DNA from: Lentibacter algarum
Lineage (GTDB): Bacteria; Pseudomonadota; Alphaproteobacteria; Rhodobacterales; Rhodobacteraceae
NCBI RefSeq assembly: GCF_018860975.1
Contig: NZ_JAHKQI010000009.1
Location: 1 to 64,000 of the forward strand
Direction of reading: 5' to 3'
Length of the DNA stretch: 64,000 nucleotides
The notes beneath the pieces were generated by a model. It ran no database searches. It saw nothing but the letters and a program-made list of their open reading frames with translations, and had not been told where the DNA came from. This document shows positions 24,285-32,821 of this stretch, piece by piece. Positions within the stretch are counted from its first letter, which is position 1. Each line of letters opens with the position of its first letter. The position numbers and the translations under genes were made by a program.

Positions 24285-25013
24285 ATGACCACTCCGCAAC
24301 CGATCGACAAAACCGCGATCCGCAATGCCGCGACGATTATCGCCGTCCGTGATAGGCTGACTGCGCCTAAAGTTCTCATGGGCCAGCGCGGTGCAAAAGC
24401 CGCCTTCATGCCCAACAAGTTTGTCTTTCCCGGCGGTGCGGTTGATCAGGCCGACTACGCAATCCCCCTTGCGCGCGGGTTTCATCCAACATGTGCCGAA
24501 CGGCTGGCCGAGGGCTGCGACACTGACATCTCTAGCGCACTCGGTGCTGCTGCAATCCGTGAACTCTGGGAGGAAACAGGCCTTGTGCTCGGCCAGAAGG
24601 GCACATGGGCAGGCGAAGTTCCCGAGGATTGGCGCGAGTTTGCCGAAGCCGGCTTCGCCCCGTCTGCGCACCCGCTTCAGTTCGTCTTTCGTGCCATAAC
24701 CCCGCCGGGCCGCCCCCGCCGTTTTGACGCGCGCTTCTTTCTGGTCGATGCCGCCGAAATTGCCTCTGACCTCGATGATTTCTCCAACGCCGAAGACGAG
24801 CTTTCGCATCTGCAATGGATCGGCCTTGAAGACGTGCGCAGCTTTGATCTGCCCTTCATCACTGAAGTCGTTCTAGCCGAGGTCGCGCACCGCTTACACG
24901 ACACTGAGCCGCCCCAAAATGTGCCGTTCTTTCACAATGACACCGAAGAAAGCCTGTTTTTGCGCCTCAACGGCAAGGGTCCGCTGTCTGGTCGCCAGAT
25001 CAAAGGCGACTGA
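24285..25013 (+). CDS. Nudix hydrolase
   Basis: 242 residues. The catalytic Nudix helix is visible as GAAAIRELWEETGLVLG (about 85-101), which holds the REx2EEtG core with its metal-binding glutamates, preceded by FVFPGGAVDQ. A long insertion separates the upstream Gly region from the helix, as in the larger NUDT-like members. It hydrolyses a nucleoside diphosphate-linked substrate, perhaps CoA or ADP-ribose type; the exact one is not readable. Starts 30 bp after DUF983 with AAAGGCG. Confidence 0.9.
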   Translation: MTTPQPIDKTAIRNAATIIAVRDRLTAPKVLMGQRGAKAAFMPNKFVFPGGAVDQADYAIPLARGFHPTCAERLAEGCDTDISSALGAAAIRELWEETGLVLGQKGTWAGEVPEDWREFAEAGFAPSAHPLQFVFRAITPPGRPRRFDARFFLVDAAEIASDLDDFSNAEDELSHLQWIGLEDVRSFDLPFITEVVLAEVAHRLHDTEPPQNVPFFHNDTEESLFLRLNGKGPLSGRQIKGD

Positions 25014-25016
25014 CGC

Positions 25017-25916
25017 TCAGGCCAGTGCCACCAGCGCAATCACCGATGCCGTGATAAACAGCATTGCGAGCCCCTCGCGGCGGGTGATTTTTTCGCCAAA
25101 GAACAGTACCGAGGCAAGGATCGAGAAGATCACCTCGACTTGTCCGACAGCGAACACATAGGCCGCATTCATCATCGCGAAGGCGGTAAACCAACCGAGT
25201 GATCCGCCAAGCCCCGTCAGCCCCATCCAAACTGCCCTGCGCCACGCACGCGCAACACGGCCGATCTCGCCAGGCTCTTTAAACATCAGCCAAGCGCTTA
25301 GTCCGACGGTCTGGCTCACGGTGACACAGGCCAATGTCAAAACCGCCTGCATAAAGGCATCATCCGAGACAACTTCAAGCGTTGCACCACGGTAGCTCAC
25401 TGCCGAAACCGCGAACAGCACGCCCGACAAAACCCCAAGCCCCGCCGCGCGGTTCATCGCCCTCGCCAGCAAACCGCCCGCACCCTCCGGCATGTCCGAC
25501 AAGACCAACACACCAAGTAGCCCAAGCGCGATCGCCCCCAGCGCCCCGAGCGTCACAGTGTCGCCCAACACGACGAAACCGACCAAGGCGGTCAGCATTA
25601 CTTCGGTCTTTTTAAAGGTAATCCCGACAGCAAAGTTGCGGCTGGCGAAAATCGCCACAACACACCACGTTGCGAGTATTTGCGCCAAGCCGCCAGTGAG
25701 CGCATAGGGCCAAAAGCGCGGGCCAAACTCGGCCAGCCCTTGCCCGCGGAACCAGACGTAACCAGCTGCCAGCAAACACACAAAGGGCGCCGAGTAGAGA
25801 AACCGCGCCAGCGTCGCGCCGCCCGCCGAAAGCGTGCCCATGCTGAGCATTTTTTGCAGCATAAACCTGAGCGTCTGAAACGCCGCCGCGCCGATTGCGA
25901 GAAATATCCAAGCCAT
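25017..25916 (-). CDS. EamA/DMT-family transporter
   Basis: 299-residue inner-membrane protein with about ten hydrophobic helices in two EamA repeats: the first around LMLTALVGFVVLGDTVTLGALGAIALG (seen as GFVVLGDTVTLGALGAI), the second ending with FSILASVLFFGEKITRREG, the usual end of the repeat. The substrate is unknown. It is convergent with the Nudix gene and separated by 3 bp from it. It shows no close similarity by eye to the DMT protein at 13.2 kb. Confidence 0.9.
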   Translation of the reverse strand: MAWIFLAIGAAAFQTLRFMLQKMLSMGTLSAGGATLARFLYSAPFVCLLAAGYVWFRGQGLAEFGPRFWPYALTGGLAQILATWCVVAIFASRNFAVGITFKKTEVMLTALVGFVVLGDTVTLGALGAIALGLLGVLVLSDMPEGAGGLLARAMNRAAGLGVLSGVLFAVSAVSYRGATLEVVSDDAFMQAVLTLACVTVSQTVGLSAWLMFKEPGEIGRVARAWRRAVWMGLTGLGGSLGWFTAFAMMNAAYVFAVGQVEVIFSILASVLFFGEKITRREGLAMLFITASVIALVALA

Positions 25917-25936
25917 GCAAGCTTACTGGCTGCATT

Positions 25937-26839
25937 TCACTCTTTTGGCCAGAGAGGATGCGCCACAGGGTCTTTGCGCCGCAAAAAGTGACGCGCAAAA
26001 ACCTCGCGATACGAGCGGTAATAGTAACCGCCATTACGTTGCATTACGCCCTCGCGCTCGGCCCTGAACGCGCTCGGCAATTGATACCAGGGCACGCCAG
26101 GCCGCTCATGGTGCACCACATGATAGTTGTTGTTCAAAAACAAAAGCGCCAACAACCCGCGGTCCTCCACAATCACTGTGCGCCCACTTGTTCGTTCATC
26201 CGCTCGGTGCTCCAGAAAGGTCCTGATCTTAAGCACAGAATGCCCGCCATAGCTCGCCAGCAAGAACGCCCAAACAGGCATCTGGCCCACAACGGCAAAC
26301 ACCCAGATCACCACGAATACAGACACAATATGCGCCACCCAAGCCCGCAGAACCGCCCGTTCACCAGCCCTGATAGCGGCAAAATCACTGCGCATAAAGC
26401 AAACCTGCCCCACAATCGGCCCGATAAGCATGCGTCCGAGCAGGGTGTTGTTCGCTTCCAGTAAAAGCCGCGTCAACAGCCCGAACCGCGCCCAGGCTTT
26501 TGGGTCACGATAGTTGCTTTCTGGGTCATCATACGGGTCGGTCAGTTGCTCGTCGCGGTGGTGCTCAAGGTGCAGATCACGAAACCGGCCATAAGGAATG
26601 CACAAAGTCAATTGAGGGAAAACCAGCGCCTCGTTGAGCCATCGCATGCGCGTCGGATGCCCGTGCAACGCCTCATGGCATAGCGACGAATGCTGCACAC
26701 CCGCCAGCGTCACCAACAGCATTCCCAACGGCAACCAAAGCTGTGACGCAACGCCTATTCCCAGCAGCCAAAGCCCGTAAGTCAGCCCTAGCAAAGCCAG
26801 CGTCGGCCACTCAACTCGCGCGACAGCCCTACTCCGCAT
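25937..26839 (-). CDS. Membrane fatty acid desaturase-family protein
   Basis: 300 residues. The three His clusters of membrane di-iron desaturases/hydroxylases are present: HEALHGH (HxxxH), HLEHHRDE (HxxHH) and YHVVHHERPG (HxxHH). Four to five hydrophobic segments place it in the inner membrane. It introduces a double bond or hydroxyl into a lipid or carotenoid; the exact substrate is not readable. The start overlaps the DUF2061 stop by 11 bp, so the two are coupled. Confidence 0.9.
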   Translation of the reverse strand: MRSRAVARVEWPTLALLGLTYGLWLLGIGVASQLWLPLGMLLVTLAGVQHSSLCHEALHGHPTRMRWLNEALVFPQLTLCIPYGRFRDLHLEHHRDEQLTDPYDDPESNYRDPKAWARFGLLTRLLLEANNTLLGRMLIGPIVGQVCFMRSDFAAIRAGERAVLRAWVAHIVSVFVVIWVFAVVGQMPVWAFLLASYGGHSVLKIRTFLEHRADERTSGRTVIVEDRGLLALLFLNNNYHVVHHERPGVPWYQLPSAFRAEREGVMQRNGGYYYRSYREVFARHFLRRKDPVAHPLWPKE

Positions 26840-27047
26840 GTCGCCCCCAGGTGATCACCGACCAAACCCGCTCATAGGCAAAATACATCGCAAACCCGAC
26901 GGCCGTATTGATCAAAGCCATCGCGCCGCCAATACTCCACGATCCGGTTGCCAGATAGCCAACAAGACTCATTACATAAAAGCCCAACACGTTCCACAAA
27001 GTGGCTTTCAGCAGAGTTCGTTTTGCACTGTCCAATTCTGGCTCCAT
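26829..27047 (-). CDS. DUF2061-family small membrane protein
   Basis: 72 residues from the ATG at 27047, since the protein then begins MEPELDSAKRTLLKA, as family members do; an upstream ATG at 27089 adds 14 residues. Two membrane helices: NVLGFYVMSLVGYLATG and GGAMALINTAVGFAMYFAYERVW. The family's role is unknown. It overlaps the desaturase gene and faces the XRE regulator across a 93-bp divergent region. Confidence 0.82.
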   Translation of the reverse strand: MEPELDSAKRTLLKATLWNVLGFYVMSLVGYLATGSWSIGGAMALINTAVGFAMYFAYERVWSVITWGRHAE

Positions 27048-27114
27048 AGGTTGGTTCTCAAAAACGATATCAACCAGAACCGCGTGCAAACATTCCGAAT
27101 ATGATTAACAAATT

Positions 27115-27140
27115 TCACCAATGGTGATATAACTCACCAT
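27115..27140. promoter_or_regulatory. Predicted operator of the XRE regulator
   Basis: A perfect 13-bp palindrome TCACCAATGGTGA, then TATAAC and a third half-site TCACCAT ending directly at the regulator's ATG. The three alternating half-sites suit cooperative dimers of an HTH repressor, probably autoregulating and perhaps also controlling the divergent DUF2061-desaturase pair. Confidence 0.55.
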
Positions 27141-27995
27141 ATGAACCAAAAAATCGACAAACGCGTTCGCGCCGAGCAGTTTCGCCAGCGCCTCGCCGTA
27201 GCATTGCAGAGCAATGACACCAGTCAAAGCGCCCTAGCACGCCGCATCGGGGTTGACCGCTCAACAATCTCGCAATTGCTCACAGGCACCGGCGCGCGCC
27301 TGCCAAATGCACAGGTTGTGGGTGAATGTGCGGCTGCGCTTGGTGTCTCGGCCGACTGGCTCTTGTCGCTCTCCGACAGGCCCGAAACCGCTTCGCACCT
27401 CTTGGCAAACTCGCTCACCCTCACCCATGCCCCCCGTGCGATGATCGACGAAGCGATCTTCAACTGGCACAAGGAAGCCGCCGGATACAAAATCCGTCAT
27501 GTCCCCGCCGCTCTGCCCGACATGCTTAAAACCCGCGACATGCTAATGTGGGAATACACACCGCACCTTGGACGCACCACGGAGCAAGCGATCAACGCAA
27601 TGGAAGACCGCCTCGCGCTGATCAACGCCTCACCCTCCGACTATGAAATCGCCCTGCCGCTTTATGAACTCGCAAGTTTCGTGCACGGTGAAGGCTACTA
27701 CCGGGGCCTTCCTGAAGACGTTCGTGCAGCCCAGATCAGCCGTTTCAAAGAGCTTCACCAGCAACTCTACCCGCGCCTGCGCATCTACGCTTTCGACGCC
27801 CGACAGCTGTTCTCGGCTCCGGTAACAATCTTCGGCCCGCTCCTCGCTGCGCTCTATGTGGGCCGTGACTACCTCACATTCCGCGACACCGAGCGCGTTC
27901 AGGCTCTTACCCAGCACTTTGATCAACTCGTCCGCGAAGCCCACATCTCGGCCCGCGACTTCCCTGATCACCTAGACAGTCTTGCCGGTATGTAA
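27141..27995 (+). CDS. XRE-family transcriptional regulator
   Basis: 284 residues. An N-terminal helix-turn-helix is visible in SALARRIGVDRSTISQLLTG (about 33-52). The remaining 220 residues are largely helical with an Asp/Glu/Arg-rich surface, no enzyme motif, and may bind an effector. It is divergent from DUF2061 and convergent with the carnitine operon's last gene, with stop codons adjacent (27995/27996). A role in carnitine control is possible but not shown. Confidence 0.85.
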   Translation: MNQKIDKRVRAEQFRQRLAVALQSNDTSQSALARRIGVDRSTISQLLTGTGARLPNAQVVGECAAALGVSADWLLSLSDRPETASHLLANSLTLTHAPRAMIDEAIFNWHKEAAGYKIRHVPAALPDMLKTRDMLMWEYTPHLGRTTEQAINAMEDRLALINASPSDYEIALPLYELASFVHGEGYYRGLPEDVRAAQISRFKELHQQLYPRLRIYAFDARQLFSAPVTIFGPLLAALYVGRDYLTFRDTERVQALTQHFDQLVREAHISARDFPDHLDSLAGM

Positions 27996-28751
27996 TCACA
28001 CCTTCGGGTCGGGGTTTTCCGTATGTCCGTCAACAGCGATCACCTGCCCGCTGACCAGCCGCGAGCGGTCACTGCCCAAAAACACTGCCATATTGGCCAC
28101 ATCTTCAGCCGTCACAAAGGACTTCATCGAGGTGCCGCTGGCATAGCCCTTGTAAACATCGTCGCGGCTCATGCCCTTCGCCGCCGCTTCCCGTTGCAAA
28201 ACGCCTTCCATCCGCGGCCCTTCCACGGCCCCCGGACAGATAGCGTTGGCCCGAATGCCATGCGCCCCAAGCTCCATCGCCAGCGTTTTCATCAAGCCGA
28301 TCACCGCCCATTTAGCCGCCGCATAGGGCGCCCGTAACGGATAGCCAAACTGCCCGGCCGTTGACGACGTCAGAATGATCGAGCCGCTGCCCTGCGCCTT
28401 CATCATCGGCGCAGCATATTTTGCCGCCAGAAACGCGCCTTCGACATTGACGCTCATACAAGTGCGCCAGTCATCGAGCGTAATATCTTCAACCGCCGCT
28501 GTCGGCCCCGCGATACCCGCGTTGGCACAGAGCGCATCAAGCCCGCCCCAAGCTGCATCAATCTCTGCAAACAGCGCCTTCACGGCCGCCTCGTCGCTGG
28601 CGTCAACCTCGGCTGCACCCCAGTCCTTGGGCGTGTTGGCAAGCGCTGCGCGGTCAACATCCGTTACCCAAACCCGCACGCCTTCAACCGCATAAGCCTC
28701 GGCAATCGCCCGCCCGATGCCAGACGCACCCGCGGTTACCAATACTCTCAT
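27996..28751 (-). CDS. Short-chain dehydrogenase/reductase
   Basis: 251 residues of classical SDR type. The cofactor motif is VTAGASGIGRAIAEA (TGxxxGxG), with CANAG for the structural NNAG, catalytic Ser in LTSSTAGQFG, and YAAAKWAV for YxxxK. The C-terminal VSGQVIAVDGH is typical of the family. Its start overlaps the stop of the carnitine dehydrogenase by 4 bp, so it is co-translated with it. It could handle 3-hydroxy acid intermediates; substrate is unproven. Confidence 0.9.
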   Translation of the reverse strand: MRVLVTAGASGIGRAIAEAYAVEGVRVWVTDVDRAALANTPKDWGAAEVDASDEAAVKALFAEIDAAWGGLDALCANAGIAGPTAAVEDITLDDWRTCMSVNVEGAFLAAKYAAPMMKAQGSGSIILTSSTAGQFGYPLRAPYAAAKWAVIGLMKTLAMELGAHGIRANAICPGAVEGPRMEGVLQREAAAKGMSRDDVYKGYASGTSMKSFVTAEDVANMAVFLGSDRSRLVSGQVIAVDGHTENPDPKV

Positions 28752-30223
28752 CGCGGATCGCCAATCGCGCGGCCAAGCCCTTCAGGTTTGCTCAAGCCGG
28801 CATGCGCGCTCGCAACCTTCACAAGCGCCGCTTCAACCTCAGCGCTCGGCGGAGCCGCACGCCGCGTCGCCAGATCAACGTGTAGGAGCATATGCTCAGC
28901 GCTGGCCAACAACCGCTCGCCCTCGCGCATTTCATGGAACAAGTGCATCTTTTTGCCAGCGCCCATAACGACCTGCGTATGCACCGTGATCTTCGCCCCC
29001 GCATGCACCTCGTCGATATGCCGGATATGCGTCTCGGCGGTAAAGTAACTGCCACCGTTCGCGATATACTCCGCATCGCAGCCGATCATCTCCATAAAGC
29101 GGTCAGTGCTATCCGCAAAAGCCTGCAAATAGCGGCTCTCGGTCATGTGCCCGTTGTAATCAAGCCAATCAAGCGGAACCACGCGGTGCAGCGTCAGTAC
29201 TGGCTGGCTCAAGTCAGCAACATCATCCACATGCGCCGCAATCCCCGCACCCTCGCGCAGGGTCTTGTCATGGTCGTTTTGTAACTTGCCAGCGCCCCAG
29301 TTGTTCGCCCCCAGCGCCCGCATCATGCCCACAAGGTTGTCATCGCGAATACGCTCAAGCTCGCGGATCGTGTGCATTCCGCTTTGCGCATCCGACTGAT
29401 CGGCAATCGCATCAACCAGTTCGTCGGTCAGTTCCGGCACATCCATAAGCTTGGTCCAGGGCCAGCTCAGACACGGCCCGAACTGTGCAATAAAGTGGCG
29501 CATGCCCGCCTCGCCGCCCGCCACACGATAGGTCTCAAACAGGCCCATCTGCGCCCAGCGTATGCCAAAACCATATCTAATCGCATCGTCGATCTCTTCA
29601 GTGGTGGCAATGCCATCCTTGATCAACCAAAGCGCCTCGCGCCACACGGCCTCCAAAAAGCGGTCTGCAATATGGGCATCAATCTCTTTCTTAAGGTGCA
29701 GCGGGTGCATGCCAATGCCGCTGATAATCTCTTTCGCGCGTTCGATCACATCGGTGCCGTTGGCCTCTGTGCTCACAAGCTCAATCAGAGGCAGCAGATA
29801 CACAGGGTTAAACGGGTGCGTCACCACGATCTGGCTCGCGTTGCTCATGCCCGCCTGCAACTCGCTCGGCTTGTAGCCCGATGTCGACGAACCGATAACA
29901 GCCCCCGCAGGCACGCTCTCGGCCAATTGTGCATAGACTTTGTGTTTGAGCTCAAGCCGCTCCGGCACGCTTTCCTGCACCCAGTCAACGCCCTCAACGG
30001 CATCGGCCAATTCAGCATGAAAGCTCAAAGCGCCCTCTGCAGGCAGCGCCATATTGCCAAGCCCCGGCAGCGAGCGCCGTGCATTCTCCAACACTTCGCT
30101 TATCTTGCGCTCGGCCTCCGGGTCAGGGTCAAACACCCGCACATCCCAGCCGTTAAGCAAAAAGCGCGCAGCCCAGCCGCCGCCAATAACACCACCGCCA
30201 ATAATCGCTGCGCGTTTGGTCAT
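28748..30223 (-). CDS. lcdH: L-carnitine dehydrogenase fused to a thioesterase
   Basis: 491 residues from the ATG at 30223 (AAGGATG nearby). Residues 1-~320 form a 3-hydroxyacyl-CoA-dehydrogenase-like NAD enzyme: AIIGGGVIGGGWAARF, then VQESVPERLELK, SSTSGY and VTHPFNPVYLLPLIE. The C-terminal ~150 residues form a hot-dog thioesterase (DWLDYNGHMTESRYLQAF). This fusion is known in Rhizobiales and Rhodobacterales: the dehydrogenase makes 3-dehydrocarnitine and the thioesterase is thought to release glycine betaine from betainyl-CoA. It is coupled to the SDR gene downstream. Cytoplasmic. Confidence 0.92.
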   Translation of the reverse strand: MTKRAAIIGGGVIGGGWAARFLLNGWDVRVFDPDPEAERKISEVLENARRSLPGLGNMALPAEGALSFHAELADAVEGVDWVQESVPERLELKHKVYAQLAESVPAGAVIGSSTSGYKPSELQAGMSNASQIVVTHPFNPVYLLPLIELVSTEANGTDVIERAKEIISGIGMHPLHLKKEIDAHIADRFLEAVWREALWLIKDGIATTEEIDDAIRYGFGIRWAQMGLFETYRVAGGEAGMRHFIAQFGPCLSWPWTKLMDVPELTDELVDAIADQSDAQSGMHTIRELERIRDDNLVGMMRALGANNWGAGKLQNDHDKTLREGAGIAAHVDDVADLSQPVLTLHRVVPLDWLDYNGHMTESRYLQAFADSTDRFMEMIGCDAEYIANGGSYFTAETHIRHIDEVHAGAKITVHTQVVMGAGKKMHLFHEMREGERLLASAEHMLLHVDLATRRAAPPSAEVEAALVKVASAHAGLSKPEGLGRAIGDPR

Positions 30224-30243
30224 TCCCGTCATCCTTTCAATGT

Positions 30244-30600
30244 TTAGTCCACGCAAAGCGCAGCTTTTTTGCCGCCAGCCATCAGCACTTCATGACAGCC
30301 AAAAAACGGTGTCACCGGCGAGCAGGTGCGCGTTGCGGCAAGGCAAAGGCCCGCACAATCTTTGCTGTCCGAACAGGCCTTGCCCGCGTCCGGCTGTGGC
30401 CTCGCACATTGCGGCCCCGCCAGCCCGATCACCATGCTACCGCCCGCCGCTTTACACTGCGCCTCTAGCAACAGCGGTGAACCCGAGCTCTGGTCAGCAA
30501 CCCTCGTGCTAGCAGCGATTCCATCCTCGTCGCCTGCAGGCTCAACCAGCTGACACGCCGCCAGCACTGCCAGCAGGGCAACCGCAAACAGCCGCATCAC
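30244..30600 (-). CDS. Cysteine-rich lipoprotein in the carnitine operon
   Basis: 118 residues. The N-terminus MMRLFAVALLAVLAACQ carries a lipobox with lipid-acceptor Cys17. The mature part has seven or so cysteines in short spacing (CKAAGG, CARPQ, CSDSKDCAGLCLAATRTC), which look like disulfides of a small periplasmic domain. It begins in a 4-bp overlap with the BKACE stop and ends 20 bp before lcdH, so it is co-transcribed with catabolic enzymes. I know of no function for it. Confidence 0.75.
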   Translation of the reverse strand: MMRLFAVALLAVLAACQLVEPAGDEDGIAASTRVADQSSGSPLLLEAQCKAAGGSMVIGLAGPQCARPQPDAGKACSDSKDCAGLCLAATRTCSPVTPFFGCHEVLMAGGKKAALCVD

Positions 30601-31508
30601 GAGCGCGGCTCGCGTTTTGTCAGGTTAAGCTTCTTGCGCACCTCGTCAGGCCCGATCACGCGCGCACCCATCGCTTCAATGATCCCGCGGGCGCGCTCAA
30701 CCAACTGGTAGTTCTCGGCCAACACGCCCTTATCAAGCCAGAGATTGTCTTCAAGCCCGACACGCACATTGCCGCCCGCCAGAACAGACGCCGCCACATA
30801 AGCCATCTGGTTGCGCCCAAGGCCAAAGCCGCTAAACGTCCAGCTGTCAGGCACATTGTTCACCATCGCCATGAAAGTATTCAGATCATCCGGCGCGCCC
30901 CAGGGAACACCCATGCAAAGCTGCACAAGCGCGTCAGGCTCAAGCACTCCGTCCGCCACAAGCTGCTTGGCATACCAAAGATGCCCGGTGTCAAATGCCT
31001 CAATCTCCGGCTTCACGCCGAGCTTTGTCATCATGCTGCCCATCGCCGTCAACATGCCCGGCGTGTTGGTCATCACGTAGTCAGCCTCGGCAAAGTTCAT
31101 CGTGCCGCAGTCAAGCGTGCATATCTCTGGCAGGCACTCGGCAATATGCGCCACACGCTCACTGGCCCCAACCATATCTGTGCCGTCAATCGTCGGAAAC
31201 GGGCTCTCCACCCCGCCAAAAACAATGTCACCACCCATGCCAGCCGTGAGGTTGAGCACAACATCAACATCCGCACTGCGCACACGATCAGTCAATTCGC
31301 GATACAGCTTGAGGTCACGGCTCGGCGCACCAGTTTCCGGGTCGCGCACATGGCAATGCACCACAGCCGCACCTGCCTTGGCCGCCTTGATAGCACTATC
31401 AGCAATCTGCTCAGGGCTGCGCGGAACATGCGGGCTGCGATCTTGCGTGCTGCCCGATCCGGTCACCGCACAGGTGATAAACACGTCTTTGTTCATAGTC
31501 AGTGGCAT
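30597..31508 (-). CDS. 3-Keto-5-aminohexanoate cleavage enzyme family (BKACE), probable dehydrocarnitine cleavage
   Basis: 303 residues. The family signatures are VFITCAVTGSG, VHCHVRDPETG (zinc-ligating His pair), VVLNLTAGMG and EAFDTGHLWYAKQL. BKACE proteins cleave beta-keto acids with acetyl-CoA. In carnitine catabolism the enzyme converts 3-dehydrocarnitine and acetyl-CoA to betainyl-CoA and acetoacetate, which fits the neighbouring lcdH. The start at 31508 follows AAGGGATTCG. It is coupled to the small lipoprotein gene. Confidence 0.9.
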   Translation of the reverse strand: MPLTMNKDVFITCAVTGSGSTQDRSPHVPRSPEQIADSAIKAAKAGAAVVHCHVRDPETGAPSRDLKLYRELTDRVRSADVDVVLNLTAGMGGDIVFGGVESPFPTIDGTDMVGASERVAHIAECLPEICTLDCGTMNFAEADYVMTNTPGMLTAMGSMMTKLGVKPEIEAFDTGHLWYAKQLVADGVLEPDALVQLCMGVPWGAPDDLNTFMAMVNNVPDSWTFSGFGLGRNQMAYVAASVLAGGNVRVGLEDNLWLDKGVLAENYQLVERARGIIEAMGARVIGPDEVRKKLNLTKREPRS

Positions 31509-31607
31509 AGCCGAATCCCTTCAAGCAACAGTCATTTTGCGCAGCGTCTCACACCACACCCTTGCCCCGAAAGCCCTTTCGAGACATTTTAAGCCGCGCC
31601 CCCGGAA

Positions 31608-31658
31608 AACTTCACGCCCTCCAGGCTTTCTTTTCGCAAAAATACTCAAATCCAACGC
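31608..31658 (-). repeat. Dispersed intergenic repeat, GAGTATTTTTGC type, copy 2
   Basis: On the minus strand it reads GATTTGAGTATTTTTGCGAA then AAGAAAGCCTGGAGGGCG. It matches copy 1 (16576-16625) closely over about 45 bp. The core lies about 130 bp upstream of the BKACE start, between two same-strand genes. Confidence 0.6.
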
Positions 31659-31711
31659 CTGCCTAAAACGTTTCGAGAATAAGGTGAGGCACAGCTTGAT
31701 TTCAAAGCGCT

Positions 31712-32755
31712 TCAATACGGCATCGGATGCTGCTTATGCACAGCGTTCAACTCCGACAACACCTCGTCCGACAGCACGATATCAGCCGCCTCAAGTGCGT
31801 GCTCAAGCTGTGCAACCGTCGTCGCTCCGAAGATAGAACTGCCCATGAAAGGCCGCGTCAACGTCCACGCCAGTGCCATATGTACAGGATCAAGCCCGTG
31901 CTTCCTGGCAACTTCCAAGTAGGCCTCAACCGCGTCAAACACCCGCGGCGTTATGCGTCCGCCCATCTCCGGAACCAGACTCCTGCGTGACCCATCAGGC
32001 ACCTTGCCGCCTTGATACTTGCCGCTCAACAGCCCTGCCCCTAGCGGCGAAAACGCCAGCAAGCCCACGTCTTCATTGACGCTCAACTCGGCCAAATCGG
32101 TGTCATACATCCGGCACAGCAGCGAATATTCGTTCTGCACCGATGCAACCCTCGGCCCGCCGACACGCTCGGCCGCCGCAAGCCATTGCCCCGTGCCCCA
32201 GGCGCTCTCGTTTGACAGCCCGAAAGCCCTGATCGTCCCGCGGTCAACTTCCTTATGCAACGCGCCCAAACACTCTTCCATATTGGCAATCGTATCTGAC
32301 TTGTCCTGGTGAGAAGGGTCATAATCCCAGTTCTGGCGGAACATATACGAGCCGCGGTTGGGCCAGTGAAACTGATAGAGATCAATCACATCCGTTTTGA
32401 GGCGCTTCAAAGAGCCTTCAATCGCTTCAGGAATTGTCGCCGCCGAGATCGCCGCGCCATCGCGCACATTCTTATAGCCCTTGCCCGAGTGTTTGGTCGC
32501 CAAAACAACCTCGTTGCGCCGCCCGCTCTTCTCAAACCAGTTGCCAAGCACGCGCTCTGCATCGCCCTGCGTTTCGCGGCTCAGCGGGTTCACCGGATAC
32601 ATCTCCGCGCAGTCCCAAAACTGGACACCGCGGTCAAGCGCAAGCTCCATCTGCGCAAAGCTCTCGGCCTCGCTGGTCTGCGTGCTAAAAGTCATCGTGC
32701 CGAGACACATCTCGGAGACCACTATTCCGGTTCGGCCTAGTTCACGTTGTTTCAT
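31712..32755 (-). CDS. Aldo/keto reductase
   Basis: 347 residues, (beta/alpha)8 NADPH-dependent oxidoreductase. The start block RELGRTGIVVSEMCLGTMTF, the catalytic FWDCAEMYPVNP (Asp and Tyr) and VLATKHSG (Lys) fit the family; the cofactor-binding C-terminal portion contains SSIFGATTVAQLEHAL. The longer, NxxR-like C-terminus places it near the Tas/YhdN-type group. It lies 203 bp upstream of BKACE on the same strand, with an intergenic repeat between, so it may be a separate unit. Confidence 0.9.
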   Translation of the reverse strand: MKQRELGRTGIVVSEMCLGTMTFSTQTSEAESFAQMELALDRGVQFWDCAEMYPVNPLSRETQGDAERVLGNWFEKSGRRNEVVLATKHSGKGYKNVRDGAAISAATIPEAIEGSLKRLKTDVIDLYQFHWPNRGSYMFRQNWDYDPSHQDKSDTIANMEECLGALHKEVDRGTIRAFGLSNESAWGTGQWLAAAERVGGPRVASVQNEYSLLCRMYDTDLAELSVNEDVGLLAFSPLGAGLLSGKYQGGKVPDGSRRSLVPEMGGRITPRVFDAVEAYLEVARKHGLDPVHMALAWTLTRPFMGSSIFGATTVAQLEHALEAADIVLSDEVLSELNAVHKQHPMPY

Positions 32756-32821
32756 ATTTGCATCCTGTTTTTGCTCGCCAGCACTCTGGCGAACCGTTTC
32801 AGAATGTCAAATTGCTAACGC

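Noticed and set aside
29372-30247. Plus-strand open frame of 291 codons opposite the carnitine dehydrogenase
   Set aside because: The opposite strand holds clear NAD-binding and thioesterase motifs; this frame shows none.
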